From assembly GCF_030718205.1 (NCBI RefSeq), contig NZ_JAUZQF010000021.1, positions 124,001-188,000 of the forward strand: 64,000 nt of DNA, read 5' to 3'. This stretch comes from Nonomuraea turcica. GTDB lineage: Bacteria; Actinomycetota; Actinomycetes; Streptosporangiales; Streptosporangiaceae. A program made the translations under genes and the position numbers. Under the pieces are notes generated by a model. That model worked only from the letters and a program-made list of their open reading frames with translations. It was not told the DNA's origin and ran no database searches. Positions 23,536-31,910 of the stretch are shown here, in pieces (within the stretch, counting starts at the first letter, position 1; the number at the start of each line of letters is the position of its first letter).

Positions 23536-25848
23536 TCAGTCCTGGCGGCGGGCGCCGAACATGATCTCGTCCCAGGTCGGGACCGAGGCGCGGCGGCCAC
23601 GGGAACCCTTGCGCGTCTGCCGGGCGGCGGGCGCAGGCGGCGGGGAGGGCACCGGCACGGCCTGCTCCTCCTTGGCCTCGTCCTTGCCTGCCCGGGCGGC
23701 GGGCACCTTGGGCGCGGCGGGGCCGGGCTTCGGCTTGGGCGCAGGCGGCTTGGTCTCCTTCGCCACCTGCTTCGACCCGCTCGGCTCACCCTCCGCGACC
23801 TTGGAACCGCCGGCCTCCGTGGGCTGGGGAGCGCCTGGGTCCTCGGCCGTGACGTCCGTTGCCGGAGCAGCGGCATCCGCGGGCTCGGCAGCGTCCACGC
23901 CGGGTGAGGCGGTGGCCGCTGGGGCGGTGGCGCCGGTTTCAGCGGGCGCGGACGCCTCGGAGGCCGGCGCGACGTCGGAGGGCGTCATCGCAGCTGGTTG
24001 AGCGGCGGGAACGGCCTCGGCAGCGGCAGCGGGAGCCGGCCGATCGTCGTCGGCGACTGGCGCGTCGATGAGCGGCTGACCCTCGGTGGCCGACTTGCCG
24101 TCGCCGGAAGCTTGGCCGTCGGCGGTCGGGCGCGGGTCGAGGGGCGGCTGCCCCTCGGTCGTCGGCTGGCTTTGGGTGGCTGGCTGGCTCGCGGCGGTCG
24201 GCTGGCTCGCGGTGGCTGGCTGGCTCTCGGTCGTCGGCCGGCTCTGGGTGGCTGGCTGACTCTGGGTGGTCGGCTGACTTTCGGTGGTCGGCCGGCTTTC
24301 CGTGGCGGGCGGAATGCCGTCGGCGGCCGGCCGAGCGTCGGTGGCTGACTTGCCGTCGCCGGTCGCTTGGCCGTCGGCGGTCGGGCGCGGGTCGAGGGTC
24401 GGCTGGCCCTCGGTCGTCGGCCGGCCGGTCGTCTCGGGCTCGAGGGCCGTGTCGGCTGCGGGTGTCGCCTGCGAGACCGCCGCAGGCTGTGCGGCTGCTG
24501 CCGAGGCGGAGGCCGACTCGACGGTGGCGGTCTGCGCGGCAGGCTGAGACGCCGTGACCGGCTGCTCCTGGACGGTCACCGCTTGCTGCACGGGAGGCTG
24601 CTCCTGCGACAGGCTGGTGGCGTCCGCAGGAGCCTGCGCCTGCGGCGAGGTGTGCTGGCCGGCGGCAGTATGCCCCTCGGCGACGGCGCGCGGCTCCTCG
24701 GCGGATGCCTGAGGAGCGGGGCGGACGTCCGCAGGGGCGGCAGGAGCGTAGATGGCGTCGGCGTCGTGCTCGGCCGGGTCGTGCTCGGCCGAACGGCCGG
24801 GGCCGAAGTCGGGCAGCCACGACGAAGACCCGCCGCGACGCGAGACCGTCTCGCCGGGGCGGGCATGACCGGTTTCGCGGGCAGGCGTCTCAGGCCGGAT
24901 GGAGCCGTCGCGCGATGGAGTCTCAGGCCGGAAGGAGCCGTCGCGGGACGGCGGTTCCTCACGGAGGGTGCTCTCTCGAGACGGCGGTTCGTGGCGGAGC
25001 GTGGTCTCGGGGGATGGAGGGGCCGCGTCGCGGGGCGGAGCGGCGCGCTCGAAGGGAGCGGCCTCGCGGGATGGACCGTCCGAGGCCCGCGTGTAGCCGG
25101 TCTCCGAGGACCTGGGCGGCGGGTTGTAGCCGACCGCCGGCTCCTCGGGCTCGCGCCGCGCCGATGGGAACGGCACGGCGTCGGAGGCGAGCGGCGGCAC
25201 CGGCTGCAGCTTGGCCACGCGCGGCGCGAACGGTGTCACCGTCGTGTCCTCGACGACCGGCGGCTCCGGGTCGAAGTCGGCCGACGACAGCCGCATGGCC
25301 TCGTCGCCGTACGGCGTCACATGCCGCTTGCGCGGGTCGAAGAGCCATTCGGCGTGCCGCGTGTGACCGTTCCACACGTAGCCCAGCTTGACCCGCCACA
25401 GCCCGTCGTCGCGCTTGGCGGAGTCCCAGTCGATCTCGTCGGTGGGCACGCCGCGTCTGGTCAGCCGCTCGGCGACGAGATCGCCGAGGGTCGGACCCGG
25501 CGCGGTTTCGCCGGGCATGCGCACAGCGACCCGCTGCGCCTGTTGAGCGACGTACTCCCGCTCCTGCAGCACCGGCCCCTCGAACCAGCGCACGCGCTCG
25601 ACCGGGATGCCGGCGGTCGCCGCGATTTCCTCTGCGGTCTCACCGGCGCGAATGCGGGCCTGGATCTCCTTGGGGCGCAACGGACTCTCCACTTCGATCT
25701 CGTACTGGCCGAGACGGGAGAAGTTGCCGCGGACGGCAGCACGGAGCCGGTCGTCCACGGGAAGCGTGAAGCGCGTACCTCGCCCGGCAGTCGCCAGCAC
25801 GAGGTAGGTGCCGTCCTCACTCACCGCGACGAGTCGGAGCTCCTGCAT
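23536..25848 (-). CDS. sepH: Septation protein SepH with greatly extended repetitive tail
   Basis: Cell-division protein that binds and promotes assembly of FtsZ in Streptomyces. The 770-residue product has the conserved SepH/DUF3071 N-terminal domain (about residues 1-170): MQELRLVAVSEDGTYLVL, the helix-turn-helix-like segment RPKEIQARIRAGE...EEIAATAGIPVERVRW, and GYVWNGHTRHAEWLFDP. The conserved C-terminal tag RRASVPTWDEIMFG is also present. Between them lie about 550 residues of Ala/Pro/Thr/Gln-rich low complexity with a hexapeptide repeat, whereas Streptomyces SepH is about 340 residues (from memory). The start at 25848 has AAGGGA upstream and the standard N-terminus. No other division gene is adjacent. 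Confidence 0.9.
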   Translation of the reverse strand: MQELRLVAVSEDGTYLVLATAGRGTRFTLPVDDRLRAAVRGNFSRLGQYEIEVESPLRPKEIQARIRAGETAEEIAATAGIPVERVRWFEGPVLQEREYVAQQAQRVAVRMPGETAPGPTLGDLVAERLTRRGVPTDEIDWDSAKRDDGLWRVKLGYVWNGHTRHAEWLFDPRKRHVTPYGDEAMRLSSADFDPEPPVVEDTTVTPFAPRVAKLQPVPPLASDAVPFPSARREPEEPAVGYNPPPRSSETGYTRASDGPSREAAPFERAAPPRDAAPPSPETTLRHEPPSRESTLREEPPSRDGSFRPETPSRDGSIRPETPARETGHARPGETVSRRGGSSSWLPDFGPGRSAEHDPAEHDADAIYAPAAPADVRPAPQASAEEPRAVAEGHTAAGQHTSPQAQAPADATSLSQEQPPVQQAVTVQEQPVTASQPAAQTATVESASASAAAAQPAAVSQATPAADTALEPETTGRPTTEGQPTLDPRPTADGQATGDGKSATDARPAADGIPPATESRPTTESQPTTQSQPATQSRPTTESQPATASQPTAASQPATQSQPTTEGQPPLDPRPTADGQASGDGKSATEGQPLIDAPVADDDRPAPAAAAEAVPAAQPAAMTPSDVAPASEASAPAETGATAPAATASPGVDAAEPADAAAPATDVTAEDPGAPQPTEAGGSKVAEGEPSGSKQVAKETKPPAPKPKPGPAAPKVPAARAGKDEAKEEQAVPVPSPPPAPAARQTRKGSRGRRASVPTWDEIMFGARRQD
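24092..24165. repeat. 74-base direct repeat, copy A (within sepH)
   Basis: Nearly identical to 24347-24420, displaced by 255 bases (85 codons, so in frame). It encodes a TTEGQP-LDPRPTADGQ-type peptide. It flanks one side of the hexapeptide array, which suggests growth by in-frame duplication. Confidence 0.8.
24145..24306. repeat. 18-base tandem repeat array in sepH (nine copies)
   Basis: Nine 18-base units encode a hexapeptide of consensus TTESQP with variants such as ATQSRP, ATASQP and TAASQP. The units have diverged by synonymous and Ser/Thr/Ala-type changes. The array overlaps the edge of repeat copy A. Confidence 0.85.
24347..24420. repeat. 74-base direct repeat, copy B (within sepH)
   Basis: Partner of 24092-24165, on the other side of the hexapeptide array. 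Few mismatches separate the copies, so the duplication is recent or maintained by gene conversion. Confidence 0.8.
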
Positions 25849-26011
25849 GCGAGTCCCTTCGTCAGCGTCGTCGCCATTCTTCCCCCGGACCCTTGAGTCT
25901 CTCGCGTGTGCCGGTTGCCTGCCAGCACCGTACCCGGCATGTCCGAACATCGCCTTCCTGGGATAGCCCCGGGGCGATGTGACGCCGGTCACATTTGACG
26001 AATCCATGCCT
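25849..26011. other. Leader region upstream of sepH
   Basis: Contains the sepH ribosome site (AAGGGA) and no gene I can support. Together with the small frame at 26012-26224 and the following 96 bases it makes up a 472-base gap between sepH and the lactone oxidase gene. No clear promoter hexamers were recognised. Confidence 0.35.
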
Positions 26012-26224
26012 CTAGAGCCCGCCGTTGCGCATGAGGAGGTTAAAGGCCCTGGCTGGGTTCTGGCGAATCTCACCCGTGGCGCCGACCGGCCGGTCGGGCT
26101 CGGCGGCGACGGGGCGCAGGGCGAGTCCTGAAGCAGGCGTCATGGCCAAGGGGACGGCGGTCGTGGCGGCCGTCGCCACGGCCGCGGCGAGGTATACGGA
26201 GGGCAGGCCGAGTCGTCGGGGCAC
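26012..26224 (-). CDS. Possible small exported protein (70 residues)
   Basis: Unrecognised frame from a GTG start. The product begins with MPRRLGLPSVYLAAAV and a hydrophobic Ala/Thr-rich stretch ending near PASGLA, like a signal sequence, followed by a short hydrophilic part ending NLLMRNGGL. Third codon positions are strongly G/C, as in real genes here, and an in-frame stop precedes the start. Against it: no ribosome site and a short length. It lies on the same strand between the lactone oxidase and sepH genes. Confidence 0.35.
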   Translation of the reverse strand: MPRRLGLPSVYLAAAVATAATTAVPLAMTPASGLALRPVAAEPDRPVGATGEIRQNPARAFNLLMRNGGL

Positions 26225-26320
26225 GAGTGACGAGGGTGCACGCCGCGCGTGTCATCCGGGAGGCCGGACACGCGTTCCCGGCCGTTCGCGAGGCAGTTCT
26301 TTACCGAAACAACGACGACC

Positions 26321-27598
26321 CTAGCCGAGCACCTGATTCAGGTAGTCGTTGGTGAACAGGCGGCGCGGGTCGAGCCGGTCGCGCAGCGCGGCGAAGTCGG
26401 CGAAGCGCGGATAGACCTTGGCCAGGTAAGCGGCGTCCCTGGTGTGCAGCTTGCCCCAGTGCGGCCGGCCGTCCAGTCGCACCATGATCTCCTCCACGCC
26501 CTCGAAGTACGCCGGATTCGGCGTCGGGCGGTAGATGTGGCAGGCGATGTACGCCGAGGCCCGCCCGTAGGCGGTGGACAACCACGCGTCGCTGGGCGGC
26601 GTGACCCGCACCTCCACAGGAAAGGTGATCATCCACCCCATGCGGTCGATGAGGTCCCGCGTCTCGCGCAACGCCTGCGCCAGGCGCTCGCGCGGCACGG
26701 CGTACTCCATCTCGAGGAAGCGCACGTCCCGCCGCGCCGTGAAGATCTTGTACGAGGTGTCGACCGACTCGGAGTCCCCCAGAGCCGCCGCGCTCGCCTC
26801 GTTGATCCGCGGGATCAGCCCAGGAAAGCGGGCCCCGGTCGCGCAGGCCGCGCCGAACACGGTGTTCTCCAGGAACACGTTCTCCAGCCAGCGCTTGACC
26901 GCGCTCGGCGGCGACGCGGGACCGGGATGCCGGTTGTTGGTCTTGACCAGGCAGGCGTCGGTGTGCGGCAGCCAGAAGAAGTCCAGGTGCTCGTTCGCGG
27001 AGGTCAGCTCGTCGAGCGAGTCCAGGATCTCGCCGAGCGCCATCTTGCGCCGCCTGTTGTGCAGCAGGAACGCGGGCTCTACCCGGAAGGTCACGGCCGT
27101 CACCACCCCGAGCGCGCCCAGCCCCACCCGGGCCGCGTCGAACAGGTCGTCACCGGGGGAGGCGGTGGCCACCGACCCGTCGGCCAGCACCAGCTCCAGC
27201 TCGGCGACCTGGTCGGCGAGCCCGCCGCTGTCGCGCCCGGTGCCGTGGGTGCCGGTCTGGATGGCGCCGGCGACGGTCTGCTCGGTGATGTCGCCCATGT
27301 TGGCCAACGCCAGGCCGTGCTCGCCGAGCAGTTCGTTCAGCGCCCGGAGCGGGGTGCCGGCCAGCACGGTGACGCGGTCGTCCGTCTGCGACCTGATGCC
27401 GGTCAGCGCGTCGGGGCGCAACATGATGCCGTCGGTGAGGGCCACCCCGGTGAAGGAGTGGCCCGTGCCGACCATGCGGACCCGCCGCCCGGAGGCGGCG
27501 GCGTCGTGCACAGCGCGTACGACGTCCGCGGCGGACGCCGGAGCACGCACTTCGGCGGGGCTGCCCGACTGGTTCTTCGCCCAGTTCGTGAAGACCAT
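26321..27598 (-). CDS. FAD-linked sugar-lactone oxidase (D-arabinono-1,4-lactone oxidase family)
   Basis: Flavin oxidase of the vanillyl-alcohol oxidase fold, 425 residues. The FAD domain shows VRMVGTGHSFTGVALTDG, where the His is the usual covalent flavin attachment site, then GDITEQTVAGAIQTGTHGTG. The C-terminal ALO domain ends with the family motif RPHWGKLH and NDYLNQVLG. Members oxidise sugar lactones or alditols such as xylitol with release of hydrogen peroxide; which substrate is used here cannot be told. The gene is alone on its strand with about 47 bases to the polysaccharide deacetylase upstream. Confidence 0.85.
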   Translation of the reverse strand: MVFTNWAKNQSGSPAEVRAPASAADVVRAVHDAAASGRRVRMVGTGHSFTGVALTDGIMLRPDALTGIRSQTDDRVTVLAGTPLRALNELLGEHGLALANMGDITEQTVAGAIQTGTHGTGRDSGGLADQVAELELVLADGSVATASPGDDLFDAARVGLGALGVVTAVTFRVEPAFLLHNRRRKMALGEILDSLDELTSANEHLDFFWLPHTDACLVKTNNRHPGPASPPSAVKRWLENVFLENTVFGAACATGARFPGLIPRINEASAAALGDSESVDTSYKIFTARRDVRFLEMEYAVPRERLAQALRETRDLIDRMGWMITFPVEVRVTPPSDAWLSTAYGRASAYIACHIYRPTPNPAYFEGVEEIMVRLDGRPHWGKLHTRDAAYLAKVYPRFADFAALRDRLDPRRLFTNDYLNQVLG

Positions 27599-27645
27599 GA
27601 GCGCCCCTTAAAGAAGAGTCTCGTTCCGGTGAACGTGAACGATAC

Positions 27646-28368
27646 TCAGTTCTCCCAGCCCGCGGGAACCGGGAAAATGTCGCCGGGCTCGAGGTTCTCC
27701 TTCTTGACGATGTCGGACACCGTCACGAGGTGGTAGCCCTTGTTCTGCAGGGTCTTGATGATCGACGGCATGGCCTCGACGGACTGCTTCACCCAGTCGT
27801 GCATGAGGATGATGCCGTCCTGCTTGGCCACCTCGAGGGTCTTCTTCTTGATGGACTCGACGTTCTTGCTCTTCCAGTCCTCCGAGCCGCCGGTCCACAG
27901 GATGATCGGCATGCCGAACTCGGCGGCGATGTCGGAGACCGTCAGGTCGGCCATCCCGTACGGCGGCCGCAGCAGCTTGGGCTCGACGCCCGCCGCCTTC
28001 TTGACCTCGTCCTGAGTCTTCTTGATCTCGGCCCTGACGTCCCAGGGCTCGATCTTGGTGAAGTCAGGGTGCTTGTAACTGTGGTTGCCCAGCTCGTGGC
28101 CCTCGGCGACCATGCGCTTGACGTAGGTGGGGCGGCTCTTCACGTATTGGCCCTCGAGGAAGAACGTCGCCTTGGCGTTGTGCTTCTTCAGCGTGTCGAG
28201 CAGGACGCCCGCGTACTTGCCCGGTCCGTCGTCGAAGGTCAGCGCGATGCACTTGACCTGCGTGCAGTCGACCGGAGCCTTCTTGGGCGCCTGGGCTAAC
28301 GCGGGCGATGGGGTGAGGGTGACGCATACAGCCGCGATTGCGAGAAGTGAATTGATCTGTCGGGACAT
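27646..28368 (-). CDS. Secreted polysaccharide deacetylase (NodB domain)
   Basis: Exported carbohydrate esterase family 4 enzyme, 240 residues. A signal peptide (SLLAIAAVCVTLTPSPALAQA) precedes the NodB domain, whose five motifs are all present: TFDDGPG, HELGNHSYKH (metal-binding His), RPPYG, the Asp/Trp region EDWKSK, and ILMHDW. It should remove N-acetyl groups from peptidoglycan or another amino-sugar polymer outside the cell. The start at 28368 gives the clean signal peptide. It is more lysine-rich than its neighbours, which fits a secreted wall enzyme rather than transfer. Confidence 0.9.
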   Translation of the reverse strand: MSRQINSLLAIAAVCVTLTPSPALAQAPKKAPVDCTQVKCIALTFDDGPGKYAGVLLDTLKKHNAKATFFLEGQYVKSRPTYVKRMVAEGHELGNHSYKHPDFTKIEPWDVRAEIKKTQDEVKKAAGVEPKLLRPPYGMADLTVSDIAAEFGMPIILWTGGSEDWKSKNVESIKKKTLEVAKQDGIILMHDWVKQSVEAMPSIIKTLQNKGYHLVTVSDIVKKENLEPGDIFPVPAGWEN

Positions 28369-28422
28369 GAATAAAGCTTCCATAGTGATGGATGTTGCGA
28401 GGGATGTCCCGACGGTAGCGGA

Positions 28423-29625
28423 TCAACTCTTCGCGGGTGAAGGCGCCTCGGGGACTCTCAGGAAACCCGAACCTCCCAATCCCACGATCACGGCCAGGAA
28501 CGCGGCGCCCAAACTGAAGATGTAAGCGTTGGACGCGCCGTACATCTCGGTGAGCCGGCCGCCCGCCCACGCGCCGATCGCCACCCCGAAGCCCAGCGCG
28601 GTGGAGATCCACGCCATGCCCTCGGTGAGCAGCGACGGGGGCACCAGCCGCTCGGTGAGCGAGAACCCGGTGATGAGCGTCGGCGAGATCGCGAACCCGG
28701 CCAGGAAGAGCGCCCCCGCCATGACCCGCGCGTCACCGATGAACACGATCGGCACCAGCCCCAGCGCGAACACGCCCAGCGCCCGCACGAACCGGCCCTG
28801 CAGCGACATCCGCCAATGCCTGGACCCGAACCAGAGCCCCGACACCATCGACCCGCCGGCGAACGACGCCAGCAGGAACCCCGCGGCCGCCTTCACCCCC
28901 TCCTCCTCGGCGAACGCCACGGTGATCAGGTCCACGGACCCGAACACCGCCCCCATCGCAAGGTAGACGCACGACAGCAGGGCGATCGCGGGGATCAGGA
29001 TGGGCGTGCCGCCCCCGGACCTGGCCGGCTGGACGGGCGGCTGCGTACGCCGCTGCGTCGCCAGCGCCAGGCAGCCGACGAACATGAAGACCAGCGCCAC
29101 GGCGAGGCCCATGTACGGGCTCACCCCGGTGGCCAGCACCGTGACCAGGGCGGGACCGGTGACGAAGATGACCTCGTCCACCACGGACTCGAAGGCGAAG
29201 GCGGTGTGCAGCTTGCTGGAGCCGCCGTGGATGACCGACCAGCGGGCCCGCACGAGCGAGCCCACCGACAGCGACGTGGCCCCGACCACCAGGCCGGAGG
29301 CGTACAGCGTCCAGTCGGGCAGTCGCAGGCCGGCGCTGAACAGGAGCGCGGCCAGTCCGAGCGCGTTGATCACGGCGAACGGCGGGATCACCCGGCTCTG
29401 CCCGAACCGGTCCACCAGCCGTCCGGACAGCGGGGCGCCGATGGCGAAGGCCACGTTGGTGGTGGCGGCGACCGCGCCGGCGGTGGCGTAGTTGTCGGTG
29501 AGCGCGGAGATCAGTAAGACGATCCCGATCCCGATCATCGACATCGGCATGCGCCCGACGAATCCGGCGAGCACGAACGCCTTGATGCCGGGCCCATTGA
29601 ACAGCCCCCGGTAAGGCCCGACCAC
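28423..29625 (-). CDS. MFS transporter
   Basis: Major facilitator superfamily protein of 400 residues with about twelve transmembrane helices in two halves. Motif A-like sequence is seen after helix 2 (APLSGRLVDRFGQSRV). No substrate is apparent; drug or metabolite efflux is the usual role of this type. The GTG start at 29625 has a strong AGGAGG site. It is divergent from the lytic transglycosylase gene with 84 bases between the starts. Confidence 0.82.
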   Translation of the reverse strand: MVGPYRGLFNGPGIKAFVLAGFVGRMPMSMIGIGIVLLISALTDNYATAGAVAATTNVAFAIGAPLSGRLVDRFGQSRVIPPFAVINALGLAALLFSAGLRLPDWTLYASGLVVGATSLSVGSLVRARWSVIHGGSSKLHTAFAFESVVDEVIFVTGPALVTVLATGVSPYMGLAVALVFMFVGCLALATQRRTQPPVQPARSGGGTPILIPAIALLSCVYLAMGAVFGSVDLITVAFAEEEGVKAAAGFLLASFAGGSMVSGLWFGSRHWRMSLQGRFVRALGVFALGLVPIVFIGDARVMAGALFLAGFAISPTLITGFSLTERLVPPSLLTEGMAWISTALGFGVAIGAWAGGRLTEMYGASNAYIFSLGAAFLAVIVGLGGSGFLRVPEAPSPAKS

Positions 29626-29709
29626 CCTGTTTCCTCCTTACTTGCGCCAGCTAACCATTGCGCAACCGATGTCCGGTAAGCAAGTGGATATTCGCCTGGC
29701 TGGACTAAC

Positions 29710-30885
29710 GTGTCCCGAGTGTCCGGTCTTCCCACCTTCCGTGCGGTCATGCTCATGGTCATCGCGGTGCTCGCGGTCACCGCCGCAGCCGGTGGAATCG
29801 TCGTGTTCCTGGACGGTGACCTGCTCAAAACCGCTCAGGAGCCGGTACGCAGGCCGACCCGTCAGCCCACGGCCGCCCCCCGCCTCGACCAGCTCGTACC
29901 CCACGCGGAGCCGGTCAAGGATTTCGGCGCCGGCGGACCCGGCGTCACCTCGACCCCGCCGCGGGTGCTGGCGATCGCCCCGTCCGCCGTGCCCAAGCAG
30001 ACCAGGCTCAAGCTGGGCGAGCTGAAGCACGTGCAGAAGGTCACCGTCGTCGACGCGGGCGCGGTCAAGGTCTCGGGCACCGCGCTGAACCTGCTGGCCG
30101 TGGACCCCGCCCACTTCCGCTCGTGGACCCCGCAGCCGGTCGCCGACCAGCCGGCCGTGTGGAGCGCGCTGGCCAGGGGAGAGCTGGTGGCCGACACGAG
30201 CGCGATCAGCAGGTTCGGGATGATCCTCGGCGCCATGTACCAGGTGGACGGCGGTCCCACGCTCCGCGTCGCCGCCTCCGCCCCGCTGGGTCTGCGCGGC
30301 GTCGACGGGCTGGTGGGCGCCGACCTGGGCAGGTCGCTGGGGTTCGCGCCGGGGGTCGCGGTGCTGCTGCACGGCAAGCCGGGCACGATCAGCGAGTCGG
30401 GGGTGCGCAAGGTGCTCGGCAAGGACGCCCAGGTCGTCATGCTGGACTCGGCCGCCCGTGCCCCGAAGCGGGACCAGCCGAGCCCGCAGACGGTCAACGT
30501 GGGCCGCCCGGGCAGCTACCTCGAGCTCTACAAGGCCTCCGCCACCCGCTGCCCCGGACTGTCGTGGACGGTGCTCGCCGCGATCGGCCAGGTCGAGAGC
30601 AGCCACGGCCGCAACAACGGCCCGTCCAGCGCCGGCGCGCTCGGGCCCATGCAGTTCATGCCCGCCACCTGGAAGGCTTACGGCGTGGACGGCGACGGCG
30701 ACGGCAAGGCCGACATCTGGAGCCCGTACGACGCGGTGCCGGGCGCGGCCAACTACCTGTGCGCCAACGGCGCGGGCAAGGGCGGCGAGAAGCTACGCAA
30801 GGCAATCTGGTTCTACAACCACTCCTGGGACTACGTGAACAAGGTCATGGGCATCGCCGAGGCCTACGCGCGCACCTACGCCTGA
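29710..30885 (+). CDS. Membrane-anchored lytic murein transglycosylase
   Basis: Peptidoglycan-cleaving enzyme of 391 residues. One N-terminal transmembrane helix (AVMLMVIAVLAVTAAAGG) anchors it with the rest outside. A middle domain of about 200 residues has no clear family. The C-terminal SLT domain (from about residue 280) carries the catalytic Glu in IGQVESSHGRN (near 296), then GALGPMQFMPATWKAYG and an Asp-rich DGDGDGKADIW metal-type loop, a layout common in MltB/SLT_2-like actinobacterial proteins. Start GTG at 29710; a later Met would shorten the cytoplasmic tip. Catalytic identity is secure; its partner in cell growth is unknown. Confidence 0.87.
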   Translation: MSRVSGLPTFRAVMLMVIAVLAVTAAAGGIVVFLDGDLLKTAQEPVRRPTRQPTAAPRLDQLVPHAEPVKDFGAGGPGVTSTPPRVLAIAPSAVPKQTRLKLGELKHVQKVTVVDAGAVKVSGTALNLLAVDPAHFRSWTPQPVADQPAVWSALARGELVADTSAISRFGMILGAMYQVDGGPTLRVAASAPLGLRGVDGLVGADLGRSLGFAPGVAVLLHGKPGTISESGVRKVLGKDAQVVMLDSAARAPKRDQPSPQTVNVGRPGSYLELYKASATRCPGLSWTVLAAIGQVESSHGRNNGPSSAGALGPMQFMPATWKAYGVDGDGDGKADIWSPYDAVPGAANYLCANGAGKGGEKLRKAIWFYNHSWDYVNKVMGIAEAYARTYA

Positions 30886-30905
30886 GGGCGTCGGCGGGGC
30901 CTGCC

Positions 30906-31853
30906 TCACGCAGTGGGGCGAGAAGGACGCGGACAGCAGGTGAGGGCGCAGGGGACCGGCTCGGGCTCGTCCATCAGCTCGCGCACCATCCGCACGAACC
31001 GCGGGTGCGTGCCCGCCGTCGCCGCCCGCTCCAGCGGCAGGCCGATCTCCGCGGCCACATCCCTCGCCTCGGTGTCGAGGTCGTAGACGACCTCCATGTG
31101 GTCGGAGACGAACCCGATCGGCACCAGCACGACCGCGTGGGCCTCCGTCTTGCGCAGATGGTCGCAGACGTCCGGCTCCAGCCACGGCACCTGCGGCGGG
31201 CCGCTGCGCGACTGCCACACCAGGTCCCACGGCCCGGTGCGGCCGAGCTCCCGGTTGACCAGCTCGGCGCTCCTGCGCAGCTGCGCCTCGTAGAGGCCGC
31301 CGGACGGGCCCGCGGTCTCGGCCATCGACACCGGGATGCTGTGCGCGGTGAACACGAGCCTGGCGTCGTCGCGGCCGAGCCGCTCCAGCGCCGCCCGCGT
31401 GTGGTCGGCCATGGCGGCCACGAACCCGGGGTGGTCCCCGAAATGCCGCATCTTGATCAGCTCAGGACCGTCCTCGACGGAGATCCTGGCGATGTCCTCG
31501 TAGTATTGCCGGCAGCTGGAGTAGCCGGCGAACGCCGAGGTCGGGAAGACGGCCGCCTTGCGGATCCCGTCGGCCTTCATCCGGCGCACGGTGTCCTCGC
31601 CGAACGGGTGCCAGCTGCGGTTGCCCCAATAGACCGGCACGTCCACGACCGGGCGCAGCGCCTCGACCAGGTCGCGGTTCTGCTGGTTGATCGGGCTGAC
31701 CCCGCCGAAGCTCTGGTAGTGCTCGGCCACCTCGAGCAGCCGCTCGCGCGGCACGCCGCGGCCGCGCACGACGTTTTCCAGGAACGGCATCACGTCGTCG
31801 GGACCCTCGGGGCCGCCGAACGACAGGACCAGCAGAGCGTCGTAATCTCCCAC
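30906..31853 (-). CDS. cpfC: Ferrochelatase (coproporphyrin III type expected)
   Basis: Inserts ferrous iron in the last part of haem synthesis. In actinobacteria the substrate is coproporphyrin III, so the protein is called CpfC (formerly HemH). The 315-residue chain opens DALLVLSFGGPEGP, has the metal-site His in FTAHSIPVSM (near residue 170), and WQSRSGPPQVPWLEPD with PIGFVSDHMEVVYDLD. Cysteines in YSSCRQYY and the C-terminal CALTCC are positioned as in the [2Fe-2S] cluster-bearing actinobacterial enzymes. GTG start at 31853 with AGGG upstream. No other haem gene is near. Confidence 0.93.
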   Translation of the reverse strand: MGDYDALLVLSFGGPEGPDDVMPFLENVVRGRGVPRERLLEVAEHYQSFGGVSPINQQNRDLVEALRPVVDVPVYWGNRSWHPFGEDTVRRMKADGIRKAAVFPTSAFAGYSSCRQYYEDIARISVEDGPELIKMRHFGDHPGFVAAMADHTRAALERLGRDDARLVFTAHSIPVSMAETAGPSGGLYEAQLRRSAELVNRELGRTGPWDLVWQSRSGPPQVPWLEPDVCDHLRKTEAHAVVLVPIGFVSDHMEVVYDLDTEARDVAAEIGLPLERAATAGTHPRFVRMVRELMDEPEPVPCALTCCPRPSRPTA

Positions 31854-31910
31854 GTGACCAACCCTATTAGGGAGTGCCGGGGGTCCTGAGTGCGCGGTAG
31901 GTTCGGGTGA

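Noticed and set aside
24145..24306. A CRISPR-like array of short repeats
   Set aside because: The 18-base units are contiguous with no spacers and are in frame within sepH.
29640..29665. A TTGCGCAA element in the MFS/transglycosylase divergent region as another IclR site
   Set aside because: Only an eight-base palindrome without the five-base centre; it does not fit the TTGCG-N5-CGCAA pattern and the genes are unrelated.
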